From CAZCDS01 sp964497585 (lineage in GTDB: Bacteria; Desulfobacterota; Desulfomonilia; Desulfomonilales; Desulfomonilaceae): a stretch of 64,000 nt of DNA. The position numbers were made by a program, and so were the translations under genes. How positions within the stretch are numbered: the stretch's first letter is position 1; the number at the start of each line of letters is the position of its first letter. The stretch is taken from positions 1 through 64,000 of the forward strand of contig CAZCDS010000033.1 of NCBI GenBank assembly GCA_964497585.1, read 5' to 3'. Shown piece by piece: positions 19,663 to 28,456 of this stretch. The notes beneath the pieces are model-generated. The model was not told where the DNA came from and made no database searches. It was given only the letters and a program-made list of their open reading frames with translations.

Positions 19663-20709
19663 TTACAGCATAATTGAGATCACCCGTTCCAACAAGCAGA
19701 GTTCCGATCTTGTACAGACAATATTCCTATACTGAGAGTTCATGGATTTCAATATCAGGCTCTCTCCGGAGAACTCCACTTTCTTCACGAACGCCCTTTT
19801 TTCCCGGCGATCCTTGAATATTACAAGATCTCCGTCCCTGATCTCCTCCCAGGACTCCGGTTTGATGAAAAGCAAAGCGCCTTCGCTAATGAACTCTCTG
19901 AGGCTATCACCCCGAATCCTCACACAGTAAAGGCGATCGGCCAGCGCAGGATTCACCCCGGGCGGAAGCTCCACCTGCTCAAAACCCTCGCCCGCGGGAT
20001 AGCCCCCGTCGGTGTACTCGAACCCCGAGCCCGCGCTCACATGCCCGACCACGGGAACTGTTCTACTCAAAACGAAGCCGGGTGTGTGTCCCATGATCTT
20101 GTCCATTCTGTCAACGGCTTCCTGGATTTGCCTCGATTCGGAATAGAACCGGATGTCGTTGGCCTCGGGGTCCCAGCTCCACGCGAAGGGGTGCTCTTGG
20201 GCGAAACCGAGCAGCTCACCCTCGATCAAATCCCGATTTGCCCGCACCCTGAGAAAGAGTTCTTTGAATCGCTGCCCCCCGTGGACTCGGTTCTCCATAA
20301 ACTGCGTCCGGTGGACCAGATAGATCCGCGTCAACATGCCGATGACGAGATTCTCCGCGGGATGCTGTTCCATGTGCCGGATCTCCTCGGCCAGATCTTC
20401 GGTCCCCCCGGCAAGAGAGGAAAGAAGCAGCTCGCGCATCCGGGGATACCGGGGCCGTGGTCTCGGCGTGACTCCGTGCAATTCGACCTGCACCATCTCG
20501 AGGAGCTCATCGCGGCCCATTTCAAGGAAGGCCGCCCAAACCGAAAGCTGCGCGCGATTCCGAGTCTTGCCCAGATCAGGAGGATTCTTCTTTCCGGTGA
20601 GAATCTGCGAGATATACGCGGGTGAGACCTCCAGTCGCGCGGCGAGGTCCTTCTGACTCTTGGCCAGTCGCTTGATCCTCTCTTTTGCGAATTCTCCAAA
20701 GGTGGCCAT
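19663..20709 (-). CDS. XRE-family repressor with S24 (LexA/CI-like) protease domain
   Basis: Phage-repressor-like regulator of about 348 residues. An N-terminal helix-turn-helix lies at about residues 8-65 (QKDLAARLEVSPAYISQILTG). A middle region of unknown role follows. The C-terminal S24 domain (about 215-345) carries an Ala-Gly pair in VGHVSAGSG (the CI/LexA-type cleavage site), the catalytic Ser in VRIRGDSLREF, and a Lys in RAFVKKVEF. This would allow self-cleavage in response to damage, though that is inferred. ATG 20709 is preferred; TTG 20715 is an alternative. The promoter has near-consensus boxes, and two repeat elements near the start could be operators. Confidence 0.87.
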   Translation of the reverse strand: MATFGEFAKERIKRLAKSQKDLAARLEVSPAYISQILTGKKNPPDLGKTRNRAQLSVWAAFLEMGRDELLEMVQVELHGVTPRPRPRYPRMRELLLSSLAGGTEDLAEEIRHMEQHPAENLVIGMLTRIYLVHRTQFMENRVHGGQRFKELFLRVRANRDLIEGELLGFAQEHPFAWSWDPEANDIRFYSESRQIQEAVDRMDKIMGHTPGFVLSRTVPVVGHVSAGSGFEYTDGGYPAGEGFEQVELPPGVNPALADRLYCVRIRGDSLREFISEGALLFIKPESWEEIRDGDLVIFKDRREKRAFVKKVEFSGESLILKSMNSQYRNIVCTRSELCLLERVISIML

Positions 20710-20717
20710 CGGCAACG

Positions 20718-20732
20718 TAACCTAGCAGGTTA
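20718..20732. promoter_or_regulatory. candidate operator palindrome
   Basis: TAACCT-AGC-AGGTTA is a perfect 6-bp inverted repeat just ahead of the repressor start codon. A second element, TGTCAAA repeated directly with a 9-base period on the minus strand, lies about 30 bases further upstream at about 20753-20770. Both are plausible self-regulation sites. This is inference from position and symmetry. Confidence 0.4.
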
Positions 20733-20794
20733 TTATTGCGGCAGAGGTAAGCATTTGACATGTTTGACAAGACCCTCAAAGACCGCGTACTTTA

Positions 20795-20823
20795 AGTGTA
20801 ATCGGTGATAAATTAACTGTCAA
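20795..20823 (-). promoter_or_regulatory. sigma-70 type promoter of the XRE-S24 repressor
   Basis: On the minus strand, TTGACA (20818-20823) and TACACT (20795-20800) are separated by 17 bases and face the repressor gene. Confidence 0.7.
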
Positions 20824-20836
20824 GGGAAATAGACAA

Positions 20837-20864
20837 GCCCCGCGGGTGCCTACACCCGCGGGGC
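20837..20864 (-). terminator. strong hairpin after the outer-membrane protein gene
   Basis: Two perfect 12-base arms (GCCCCGCGGGTG and its complement) surround a four-base loop. Read on the minus strand it is followed by TTGTCTATTT, so it fits the terminator of the gene ending at 20892. Confidence 0.75.
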
Positions 20865-20891
20865 AAGGTTAGGTCAAGGGGCAGGAAGGGG

Positions 20892-21857
20892 TCAGAATCT
20901 GAGCGCGAAATCGAGGAAAAGGCCCTCAACTCCCACGTCGAGAAAGAGCCTCTTTCTGTTTCCGTCAAGTTTCCACTGCTTGTACCCGAGCTTGACTCCT
21001 GCGTCCACATTTCGGCTGACCGGCGGAGCGACCCCCGCACCCATGTTCCAGGTCGACAATCCCAGACCGTCGAAGCTCATCCACGAGAACCGCGCCTCCA
21101 GGTAGGGCTTGAACCAGGAGAAGTATCCCGTGTTCGTCGGCTCGTACCGGAAGTGCCCCCCAATGGCAGGCTGCAGAATGGTCTGCATGAAGTCCATGGA
21201 ATCGCCGACCTCCGTGTCCACTCGCTGAGACCATTTGATGATATGGAAGTCCCCATTGGGCCCGAAGGTGAGATCCCGTCCGAAGGAGACATCGTAGTCC
21301 GCGCCGAGCATGAACGTTGTGATGTTCAGGTTGGTCGTGATCCCGTCATCCTTTTCCAGCAGCAGACCGGCAAAATTTCCATTCGTTCCGGCATGGCCGG
21401 GCCCGCTCCAGTTCCAGGGGAGGTATTCCAATTTCACGGTTACCTTGTCCCACATCCGCATGTTCGAATAGAATTCCCACAGGGTTCTCTCATCGGGTAT
21501 ACGCAGGTGGCCGTGCAGGTTCAGGAGGGTCCCTTCCCCGCCTCTACTCGTCGCCTTCACCGATCCGGTCAGGGTACTGAAAAAGGGGCGCATTCCCAGC
21601 GCGAACGCGAATCCCCTCTTCGGACAAAGGATCGTGCGCCGAGAAGCCCCTGCAGCGAGGTTCCATCCATAGGCCGGTCTCCCAGAGATCATCGAGGTGC
21701 CGTAGACGCCGAATTCGCCCTCGCCCGCCCGTGGGAGCCTTACCTTGATCGGGTACCGGCTTTGCTGAGCCCACGCGCTCGCCCAGCCCGCAAGGGCCAG
21801 GACCACCACGAAGATCAGGAAAGCGCGGGGAGTTATCACAGAGCCCCTTGCTGCCAT
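20892..21857 (-). CDS. outer-membrane beta-barrel protein
   Basis: I do not recognise a named family. The 321-residue product has a signal peptide (about 1-31, FLIFVVVLALAGWASAWAQ), many alternating hydrophobic/polar segments rich in Trp, Tyr and Phe, repeated Gly, and a C-terminal aromatic residue (FALRF), the recognition signature of the BAM barrel-assembly machinery. The ribosome site GGAGGT is strong. A hairpin terminator follows. About 600 bases without a gene lie upstream, including an AT-rich stretch, so it probably has its own regulated promoter. Function unknown; porin-like or structural roles are both possible. Confidence 0.75.
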   Translation of the reverse strand: MAARGSVITPRAFLIFVVVLALAGWASAWAQQSRYPIKVRLPRAGEGEFGVYGTSMISGRPAYGWNLAAGASRRTILCPKRGFAFALGMRPFFSTLTGSVKATSRGGEGTLLNLHGHLRIPDERTLWEFYSNMRMWDKVTVKLEYLPWNWSGPGHAGTNGNFAGLLLEKDDGITTNLNITTFMLGADYDVSFGRDLTFGPNGDFHIIKWSQRVDTEVGDSMDFMQTILQPAIGGHFRYEPTNTGYFSWFKPYLEARFSWMSFDGLGLSTWNMGAGVAPPVSRNVDAGVKLGYKQWKLDGNRKRLFLDVGVEGLFLDFALRF

Positions 21858-22462
21858 TAGCTTACCTCCGAAGGCTGATGAACCGGAGTGTTCAGTATGG
21901 TATGGAAAACCATTGAAGTTTTTCCCGATTTAACTGATCCCTCCCCCGGTGAAACCGGACGTCCCCGTCAGTCGGGTGACGACCCGCGCGTGCGGGTCTG
22001 GAGATCATGCTTTAGATGGGTACCGCAAAAGGCGGGAAAAGTCAAGAAGTTTCTCTTTAGATATAATCCATTATTCTGGAGTGTTATATTAAAAAGCTCA
22101 TGTTTTACTTCATATAATCGGCCTTTCCCGTCCCTCCCTGCTCTTCCCTTTTTGTGTTTTCATGAGATGAAAATTTATTACCGTATTTCAGGAGTGTTAT
22201 CAAGTTTTTTTAAAGTTATTTCTCGGCGGGGAAAACCTTGCGCAACCCGACCCGCTCGCGCGCGCGGACTCTCGCTCCGGGCGGGCTGCCGCCAGCAAAC
22301 CCAGGACGTTCAAACAGGCACCATGATACCGATTGACGAATTTTTTCGTAACACCGCACTCGTGCATGAAGCGTAGGCGTGCATTGGGAAGGCCTTTTTT
22401 GCCGGAAGAACCTTCCTCGCGGCCTCTTCAAGAGGGACAAGGAATGAGGCTCCGGGTCAGTC
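21858..22462. other. intergenic with AT-rich tract and terminator-like hairpin
   Basis: No supportable gene. Bases about 22040-22220 are clearly richer in A and T than the surroundings. A hairpin with arms GGGAAGG (22386-22392) and CCTTCC (from 22411) lies about 45 bases past the mnmE stop and probably terminates that operon on the minus strand. The rest shows nothing I can name. Confidence 0.5.
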
Positions 22463-23911
22463 TTACTTGCCCACGCAGAATCGCTGGAAGATGCGGTCAA
22501 GGACGCCTTCGTCCGCGCACTCGCCGGTAATCTCTCCCAAGTGCATCAGCGCCCGTCGAATCTCCAGAGAAATGATCTCCGCACGTGCCTGTCCCGCTCG
22601 TTCGAACCCCTTGACGAGGTCGGCAAGAGGTATGGCTGCGGCTTCCATGAGGAGGAGTCCTCGCCGGTTGAGACTGCCCGCTCCCGCGGATCGACCCGGT
22701 TCCGCAAGTTTCCCTCCCAATTCCTCCATGAACTGCAGGAGTCTTTCCATGCCGGTGCCTGTCTTCGCGCTCAGCGGTATGCGTGCGGAACTCAGAGCAG
22801 CCAATTGTGGCGCATCGGGAGCAACCACCGCGCGGAGGTCGAGTTTATTGATCGCAACGAGTGTGTTCTTGTCCTGACAGGCCAGCACGACCGCCTCGTC
22901 TTCTTCGTCGAGGGGCAATGATCCGTCGAATACCGCGATCACGAGATCCGCGTCCACGATCTTGTTCACGGTTCGCCGTATACCTTCCTCTTCAATGGGC
23001 TCAGGCCGCGTGCGAATGCCGGCGGTATCAGAGAGTACGAAGCAGACTCCCCCGAGCAGGAGACGTTCGTCCACGGTGTCGCGGGTGGTGCCCGCAAATG
23101 GCGTGACAATGGTCCTCTCAGTACCGAGCAGTGCGTTGAAGAGTGTCGACTTTCCAACGTTCGGCTTGCCGACTATGACGGCCTTGACCCCTTCCCGGCG
23201 GATACGGCCCGACTCCGCGTCTCGAATGAGGCAGCGCATGTCAGAGAGGATCTCTCCGAGTTGAGGAATCGGATCAGGCACCGCTTCCGTCTCGTCTTCG
23301 TCAAAGTCGATGTATGCCTCCAGTTCGGCCAGCACATCCTTGAGTGCTGCGGAGATACGGCCGATCTCTCGCGAGAGATCTTTGTCCAGGCGGGATCGTG
23401 CTTCCCGCGCCGCGGAGGGGCCGGTGGCTTCGATGAGGTCGATCACTGCTTCTGCCTGGAGGAGGTCGAGTTTACCGGCCAGAAAAGCCCGCCTCGTGAA
23501 TTCTCCTCCCGTCGCGGGTCTGGCGCCGAGTCTCACCGCGCAGCGGACGACCATGTCCAGCACTGCCGGGCTCCCGTGGAGGCTCAGTTCGACCATGTCT
23601 TCCCCCGTGTAGGTGGAGGGTCCTCTCATGAAGAGGGCGATACCATCGTCGAGCACCCTCCCGGACTCCGGGTCTCGCACCGTTCCGTACACGGCTCGTC
23701 GGACCGGCAACACGCGGATATCCCCCGCAGCTTCAAAGAGTCTCTGCAAGATCGACAAGGCGTCCGACCCTGTCATACGGACCACGCCGATACCGGAGTA
23801 GCCCCTGGGAGTGGAGACCGCCACAATGGTATCCACCGCGGGATCATGGGCTGCAGCGGGTCTCGATTCCCTTCGCGGGTTCGTATCCGGTTTCGTTTCC
23901 TGAGCATCCAT
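22463..23911 (-). CDS. mnmE: tRNA modification GTPase MnmE
   Basis: Works with MnmG to modify the wobble uridine of several tRNAs. I choose ATG 23911 (482 residues) because GGAG lies nine bases upstream; an in-frame ATG at 23920 is possible. The N-terminal formyl-folate-binding region begins DTIVAVSTPRGYSGIGVVR (about residue 26). The inserted G domain has GKPNVGKS at about 252-259 and DTAGI at about 297-301. The C-terminus ends FCVGK, close to the family's FCIGK with the conserved Cys. It is the last gene of the rpmH-rnpA-yidD-yidC-jag-mnmE cluster. Confidence 0.96.
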   Translation of the reverse strand: MDAQETKPDTNPRRESRPAAAHDPAVDTIVAVSTPRGYSGIGVVRMTGSDALSILQRLFEAAGDIRVLPVRRAVYGTVRDPESGRVLDDGIALFMRGPSTYTGEDMVELSLHGSPAVLDMVVRCAVRLGARPATGGEFTRRAFLAGKLDLLQAEAVIDLIEATGPSAAREARSRLDKDLSREIGRISAALKDVLAELEAYIDFDEDETEAVPDPIPQLGEILSDMRCLIRDAESGRIRREGVKAVIVGKPNVGKSTLFNALLGTERTIVTPFAGTTRDTVDERLLLGGVCFVLSDTAGIRTRPEPIEEEGIRRTVNKIVDADLVIAVFDGSLPLDEEDEAVVLACQDKNTLVAINKLDLRAVVAPDAPQLAALSSARIPLSAKTGTGMERLLQFMEELGGKLAEPGRSAGAGSLNRRGLLLMEAAAIPLADLVKGFERAGQARAEIISLEIRRALMHLGEITGECADEGVLDRIFQRFCVGK

Positions 23912-24010
23912 TCGGATCATCTCCGGGCTTGCGTCAGCGGGGAACGGGTGTTGTTGACGAGGACTGTGGCGAGGAAGGCTCATGTGGCTGCGCGTTCATG
24001 TTACGTAGCG

Positions 24011-24090
24011 CCCTCACCGCGGCCATCTTTCTGAGGGAGAGGAGGCCGGCGCAATTCCCTCTCCCCCGGTTTTGGGCAGAGGGTGAGGGG
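24011..24090. repeat. degenerate palindromic intergenic repeat
   Basis: The segment between jag and mnmE contains CCCTCACCGCGG, GAGGGAGAGG, CCCTCTCCCC and GAGGGTGAGGGG in a loosely palindromic order. Similar CCCTCTCCC/GAGGGTGAGGGG units are widespread intergenic repeats in proteobacterial genomes. It may fold in RNA between the two genes. Confidence 0.5.
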
Positions 24091-24180
24091 ATCTTTCGTG
24101 ACCCCCAAGCCGTGGGATTGTGCATTTGCACGCATGGGATTCGGAATGAGAGGTGTGCGGCAGGGTGTCGTGCCGCCTTT

Positions 24181-24993
24181 CTATCGTCCTCGACGCTTGT
24201 TCGCTGCACGGCGAGGATAGACGACGATCCGCCTCATGGGTCCCTCTCCATGGCTTTTCGTATAGATCTCACGGTCGTCCGCCAGAATCATGTGGACGAT
24301 TCGCCGCTCGTTCGGAGGCATCGGGTCGAACCACACCGGTTTGAGGGTTCTCTTGGCTCTGCCGCTAACCTTCAGCGCCTTCTCACGGAGGTTTTCGGTC
24401 TTTCTGGCTCGGTAGTCTTCGGTGTCTACGATGACTTGGATCTTCGACCCGGGTGGAATGTCTCTATTGACGATCTTGCTGACGATGTACTGGAGCGCGT
24501 CCAGGGTCTGGCCTTTCTTTCCGATAAGCAGCCCCGACCCGTCACCCTTGATTTTCAGATAGATCGAGCCGTTCCTGACTTCCGATTGCACCTCCGTCTC
24601 CACCGGCATCCTGCCGAGAATCTCCTCGAGCACGTTGGCGGCCCGTGCCAGGGCCCCTTCGGGCTCGGAATTCGACGCCGCGGGACGGTCCTTTGCATCG
24701 GATCGTCGTGCGCGCCGAGGTCGGGGAGCGCGCTCTTCCGGCTTTTGGGCGGAGTGGGCCCCACCCTTCTCCGGTTCGGGGCTGGGAGGCTCCTTCGCTT
24801 CCATGACTTCCTTGAGAATGTCTCGCCTTCTCACTTTGATGCGGGCGTCCCGTTGTCCGACAATTCCGAGAAAACCTCGGGTACTCTCTTCCAGGACGTC
24901 CACTTCCAGGAGCGCTTCATCGACGTTCAGCTCCTGGCATGCAGTCTCTATGGCTTCTTTGACCGTCTTTCCCGTGAACTCGTACGTAGACAT
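24181..24993 (-). CDS. jag: Jag/KhpB-type RNA-binding protein (Jag-N, KH, R3H)
   Basis: RNA-binding protein usually encoded next to yidC. The 270-residue product has the Jag N-terminal domain at about 1-52 (FTGKTVKEAIETACQELNV), a charged low-complexity linker rich in Pro, Arg and Glu (about 60-120), a KH domain at about 125-200 with GLLIGKKGQTLDALQ, and an R3H domain at about 205-262 with NERRIVHMILADD. It starts three bases after the yidC stop, so the two are co-translated. Exact targets are not known from sequence. Confidence 0.93.
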   Translation of the reverse strand: MSTYEFTGKTVKEAIETACQELNVDEALLEVDVLEESTRGFLGIVGQRDARIKVRRRDILKEVMEAKEPPSPEPEKGGAHSAQKPEERAPRPRRARRSDAKDRPAASNSEPEGALARAANVLEEILGRMPVETEVQSEVRNGSIYLKIKGDGSGLLIGKKGQTLDALQYIVSKIVNRDIPPGSKIQVIVDTEDYRARKTENLREKALKVSGRAKRTLKPVWFDPMPPNERRIVHMILADDREIYTKSHGEGPMRRIVVYPRRAANKRRGR

Positions 24994-24996
24994 TGC

Positions 24997-26751
24997 CTAT
25001 TCCTTTTCGCCCATCATCCTGTTTTCAATCACCTGCTGGCTGATCTGCAGGAGATTGCTCACCAGCCAGTACAACACCAGACCCGACGGGAAGGAGAGGA
25101 AAAGAAACGTGAAGACCACGGGCATCATCAGCATCATCTTTTTCTGCATAGGGTCGCCAGCGGAGGGGGTCATCCACTGCTGAGCGACCATGCTGATTCC
25201 CATGAGAATGGGGGTGACATAATAGGGATCGGGCGCTGAGAGATCTTTGATGCACAGAAAGATGGACGGTACGCACACGAACGCCGACTGCCTCAACTCG
25301 ATCGCGTACGCCAGCCCCAGGTACAGCGCGAAGAATACGGGGAGCTGCAGAAACATGGGCCAGCAACCACCGACCGGGTTGACTTTGTATTCACGGAACA
25401 ACTCCATGGTCGCCTTGTTCACCGCGGCCTTGTCGTCCTTGTATTTTTCCTTGATCTTGGCTATCTGGGGCTGGAGTTCCTGCATTTTCTTCATCGACTT
25501 GTGGCTTTTGTGCGTCAACGGGATGAAGAGCAGTCTGATCAATATCGTGAGAATGATGATATCCAAGCCCCAGTTGCGCGTCCCCGGAATCCGCAGTCCG
25601 GCCACCGTGAACCCCGAGTGACAATAGCGTAGGAATTCCACGAGATACTGGGCGAGCATGTCAAGTATGCGGTACTTGCTGTAGTAGAGAGCTCGGGAAA
25701 GATCATGGCCCGCAGCGACCAGCGCGTAGTGCTCTTTCGGGCCCAGATAGATGGAGAGATCCATCTTGGATGCCTTGGTCGGACCGAGATCCAACGCGCC
25801 GTACCGAACCCAGATCTCCGCGAAACCTTTGCTCGATGGCTTGAAAAGCGTTATCTTCCGAGCGGGTTTCCGGCCGAAAACCAGTGCCTTGAAGAAATAA
25901 CGATCGCCAAGACCCGCCCACTGGATCTTCCCGGACGGCTCCTCCTCCCCCTTTATGTGCGCGAAATAATAGTCTTTCAGCTCACCGTCGAGCAGGATCT
26001 CCACGCTGTTCCATGCGTACGCTCCCGAACCCCCCGTGAACCAGCCCCGTTTGGGCTCTCCCTTGTACACCTTCTTCCACTTGAAGCTTGCAAGGTAGTT
26101 GCGGTTGTCCCGGGTTCGATTCGTGACCTTGACCTCGAGATCGACGAGATAGAGATCCGCGTAAAAGGTGTACCTCTTTTCGAAGATCAGCGCTCCGGGG
26201 CCCTCCGCTCGGAAGGTGATCGTTTTTTTCGCACCCTTCTCGTTCAGCTCTACATTGGTCTCTTTCCCTTGGAAGAGGTACCCGAGTTCCGCATCGTCGA
26301 GGGTCTCGTCCCTCCTCGTGAGCCTCACTGTCGGCCCGGACGTGTCCGGTCTTTCGCGGTGGAACAGATCGACCAGTTGCGGCTTGCCAAGCCATTTGCG
26401 GTAGTCCTTGAGTTTGAAGGAGACGAGGCGCGCTCCTTTGGACGAAAGAACCGCTTCGTACTTCAAGCTATTGACCTTGACCAGGGTTTCCTTCGCGGGC
26501 TGCGTCGGTTTGCCTGTTTGGGAGGGGAGGGCGATCGACTCAGCTGGGAGCTCTGGTGGCTTGGCGGCCGGGGGGGATTCTTTGCGTTGCTCGGCAGCGG
26601 TTTCGGGGACCGAGGGCCGCTTTTTCGCGACCTTCTCCGTGGTAACAGGAGGTTTCTTTTTGGTCGGCGGAGCAACTGCCTGGAAATAGAACTGATATCC
26701 AATGATTACGGCAATTATAAGAGCCATCGCCAGGAAAAAATTTCGGTCCAT
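24997..26751 (-). CDS. yidC: membrane protein insertase YidC
   Basis: Inserts membrane proteins with or after Sec. The 584-residue product is of the long Gram-negative type: an N-terminal anchor (about 5-25), a Pro/Lys/Ala-rich linker, a large periplasmic domain (about 80-360), and the conserved insertase core with five membrane segments (about 370-575). Core motifs include LLFIPLTHKSHKSMKKMQELQ with MQKKMMLMMPVVFTFLFL. The yidD gene precedes it by about 80 bases and jag follows immediately. Confidence 0.97.
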   Translation of the reverse strand: MDRNFFLAMALIIAVIIGYQFYFQAVAPPTKKKPPVTTEKVAKKRPSVPETAAEQRKESPPAAKPPELPAESIALPSQTGKPTQPAKETLVKVNSLKYEAVLSSKGARLVSFKLKDYRKWLGKPQLVDLFHRERPDTSGPTVRLTRRDETLDDAELGYLFQGKETNVELNEKGAKKTITFRAEGPGALIFEKRYTFYADLYLVDLEVKVTNRTRDNRNYLASFKWKKVYKGEPKRGWFTGGSGAYAWNSVEILLDGELKDYYFAHIKGEEEPSGKIQWAGLGDRYFFKALVFGRKPARKITLFKPSSKGFAEIWVRYGALDLGPTKASKMDLSIYLGPKEHYALVAAGHDLSRALYYSKYRILDMLAQYLVEFLRYCHSGFTVAGLRIPGTRNWGLDIIILTILIRLLFIPLTHKSHKSMKKMQELQPQIAKIKEKYKDDKAAVNKATMELFREYKVNPVGGCWPMFLQLPVFFALYLGLAYAIELRQSAFVCVPSIFLCIKDLSAPDPYYVTPILMGISMVAQQWMTPSAGDPMQKKMMLMMPVVFTFLFLSFPSGLVLYWLVSNLLQISQQVIENRMMGEKE

Positions 26752-26830
26752 TATAATCTCCCCGCCTCAGTACTCGGGCTCTCGAACGGTCGGATCCATG
26801 ACAAGACTGCCACGGGACTGACTCGTTGAT

Positions 26831-27049
26831 TCAGGGGACCGGATCGAATCCCGAGGGTCCGAGGGGTCGGCACCGGACGAGACGCCGGAAGGCCAGCCAT
26901 AAGCCTTTCCACGTCCCGTGCACGAGAACCGCTTCATAGGCGTACTGGGAACAGGTTGGATAGAACCGGCAGGACGACGGGAATAGTGGTGAGATCACCA
27001 CCTGATAGAGTCGAATCAAGCCTGCGAATAAAGATCTGCTGAGAGTCAA
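26831..27049 (-). CDS. yidD: membrane protein insertion efficiency factor YidD
   Basis: Small basic amphipathic protein that assists YidC. The 72-residue product has the family signature in RLYQVVISPLFPSSCRFYPTC and SQYAYEAV, with Cys pairs, and the later RRLVRCRPLGPSGFDPVP. The start is TTG 27049 and overlaps the rnpA stop, as in many genomes. Family length is about 70-85. Confidence 0.95.
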   Translation of the reverse strand: MTLSRSLFAGLIRLYQVVISPLFPSSCRFYPTCSQYAYEAVLVHGTWKGLWLAFRRLVRCRPLGPSGFDPVP

Positions 27050-27372
27050 AGGTCTTCTTCGAAAAAGCGGCCCAGTTCCAGGAAAATCTGCCTCGTATTC
27101 AGCCCAGCGGCGCCCTTGAGCACGATGAACACAACATCGGTATCGGCTGGAATCTTGTCACGATTCAGCCTGAAGAATTCCCTGAGCCTTCGTTTAATTG
27201 CGTTTCGAGCGCAAGCTGTCCCAACTTTCCTCCCGGCCGTAATCCCCAGCCGTGCGCGGCCCAATGAGTTTCTCAACACCCGGATGTGAAAATGGGGCGT
27301 ACGGTAACGTCTTCCTTCCCGAATGATCTTCCGAAAATCGGAAGACCGCAGGATCCTGTCTTCTTTGCTCAA
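27046..27372 (-). CDS. rnpA: ribonuclease P protein component
   Basis: Protein subunit of RNase P, which trims tRNA 5' ends. The core RNR motif region reads RARLGITAGRKVGTACARNAIKRRLREFFR at about residues 46-75 in two adjoining parts, as expected. I place the start at TTG 27372 (108 residues, 16 bases after the rpmH stop), where family similarity begins (LSKEDRILRSSDFRKII). The frame stays open to GTG 27447 inside rpmH, so a longer overlapping form is possible. The stop overlaps yidD. Confidence 0.92.
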   Translation of the reverse strand: MSKEDRILRSSDFRKIIREGRRYRTPHFHIRVLRNSLGRARLGITAGRKVGTACARNAIKRRLREFFRLNRDKIPADTDVVFIVLKGAAGLNTRQIFLELGRFFEEDL

Positions 27373-27388
27373 TCCAAAGCGTGCGCCG

Positions 27389-27523
27389 CTAGACCGACAG
27401 GCGCTTGCGTCCCTTTGCCCTTCTCCGCCTGAGGACCGCTCTTCCACTTTTCGTCCTCATCCGAATGCGGAAACCGTGTGTTCGTTTACGGGGCGTGTTT
27501 CCCGGCTGAAATGTTCTTTTCAC
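27389..27523 (-). CDS. rpmH: 50S ribosomal protein L34
   Basis: Short, very basic ribosomal protein of 44 residues. It reads KRTFQPGNTPRKRTHGFRIR and later KGRKRLSV, matching L34 throughout. The start is GTG 27523 with AAGGACAGGG upstream; the longer open frame to 27655 is not family-like. It opens the rpmH-rnpA-yidD-yidC-jag-mnmE cluster that in many bacteria lies beside the replication origin. No dnaA lies next to it here. Confidence 0.95.
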   Translation of the reverse strand: MKRTFQPGNTPRKRTHGFRIRMRTKSGRAVLRRRRAKGRKRLSV

Positions 27524-28456
27524 GTCGGTTCCCTGTCCTTCCCTAAAACCTCTAAAAGAATCATGTAACCAGATGGTCCCTCTCAAGTCAAGGATCTTTT
27601 TGCCGGACACTCGTCGAATTCGCCTCAAGATCCGCCCTGTCACAAGAATACGCAATCAACGCTGCGACCCCGATCTCCATCCCGAGGCCTGCCTCACCCT
27701 GTCTCGAGCCTCACCCTTAACCCCGTGAAACAGGGGGCAAGCATGCCCCCCGTCGAAGAGACGGACCGGCAAGATGCCGTACCTTCCATTGGGCCGTCAC
27801 CCGGGAATTCCCGCCTGCGGGCGGCACAAGAGACCCGTCTCGAGCGTCGCGGGATCAGACTTGGCTGGGCTGGTCCGGCTTTGGTCTCACATCCCTCCGG
27901 GGCCTTTGTCTAAGGAATTCCAGGTCCCCGCCCCCCCGAAGCAGGGTGAGGAGAATACTTGCCCGATTTATCGCACATGCGCACGCAGTACCCTTCAGGC
28001 GACAACATTCCACGGTGCAATGTGTGTAATAAATGACCGGGTCGAGAAGGGCTGCGAATATTTTTCACGCGAGAAACTCTTCGGTCCGACCTTGGCCGTG
28101 CATTTGCGGCGGTGGCGGGGAGCGCTCCATGGCCTTGAAATAGCAACCACTTTTTCCTCTGTCTCCATACGGCAAAAAAATAAGCCCTCGCTGGAGGGCT
28201 TGAAGGGTATGGTTCTGCTTTCAACGTTGCATGATTATTAAATGCAAGCTGCGTGCCACCATTACCCAGATTCGCGGGATAGTTGTTCCGTTTCCCTCCG
28301 GGCAACCCCGCCCCGGACACGAGTGCCCCATTCGAGCGAAGCTCCTTCCCTCCGGAGCCCGGCTCAATCTCCCAGAATCTACTTTAAGTTTATCTTGCAT
28401 ATATTCGTTATTAATGATAAATGTTGCTCGAAGTCCGTCCAGGGAGGTCCCCCGCC
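27524..28456. other. long non-coding gap upstream of rpmH
   Basis: About 930 bases without a supportable protein gene separate rpmH from the divergent SH3 gene. I looked for DnaA boxes and found no good match. An AT-rich patch lies at about 28375-28425. An intrinsic terminator oriented on the minus strand at 28174-28201 has no protein gene ahead of it, which suggests a small RNA. The rpmH promoter must also lie here, though I see no clear consensus. Confidence 0.5.
28174..28201 (-). terminator. orphan intrinsic terminator, minus strand
   Basis: AAGCCCTC and GAGGGCTT form a perfect eight-pair stem with a four-base loop, followed on the minus strand by A and seven T. It is a textbook terminator with no coding region upstream on that strand within 250 bases. 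Confidence 0.8.

Noticed and set aside
21888..22376. 162-codon open frame upstream of the outer-membrane protein gene
   Set aside because: It lacks a ribosome site, has unusual amino acid composition and crosses an AT-rich tract with no codon bias; more likely non-coding.
27774..28241. 155-codon open frame in the gap upstream of rpmH
   Set aside because: Composition is not protein-like, no ribosome site, and the minus-strand terminator at 28174-28201 lies inside it.
27524..28456. Replication origin next to rpmH
   Set aside because: No match close to the DnaA-box consensus was found by eye; kept only as a lead.
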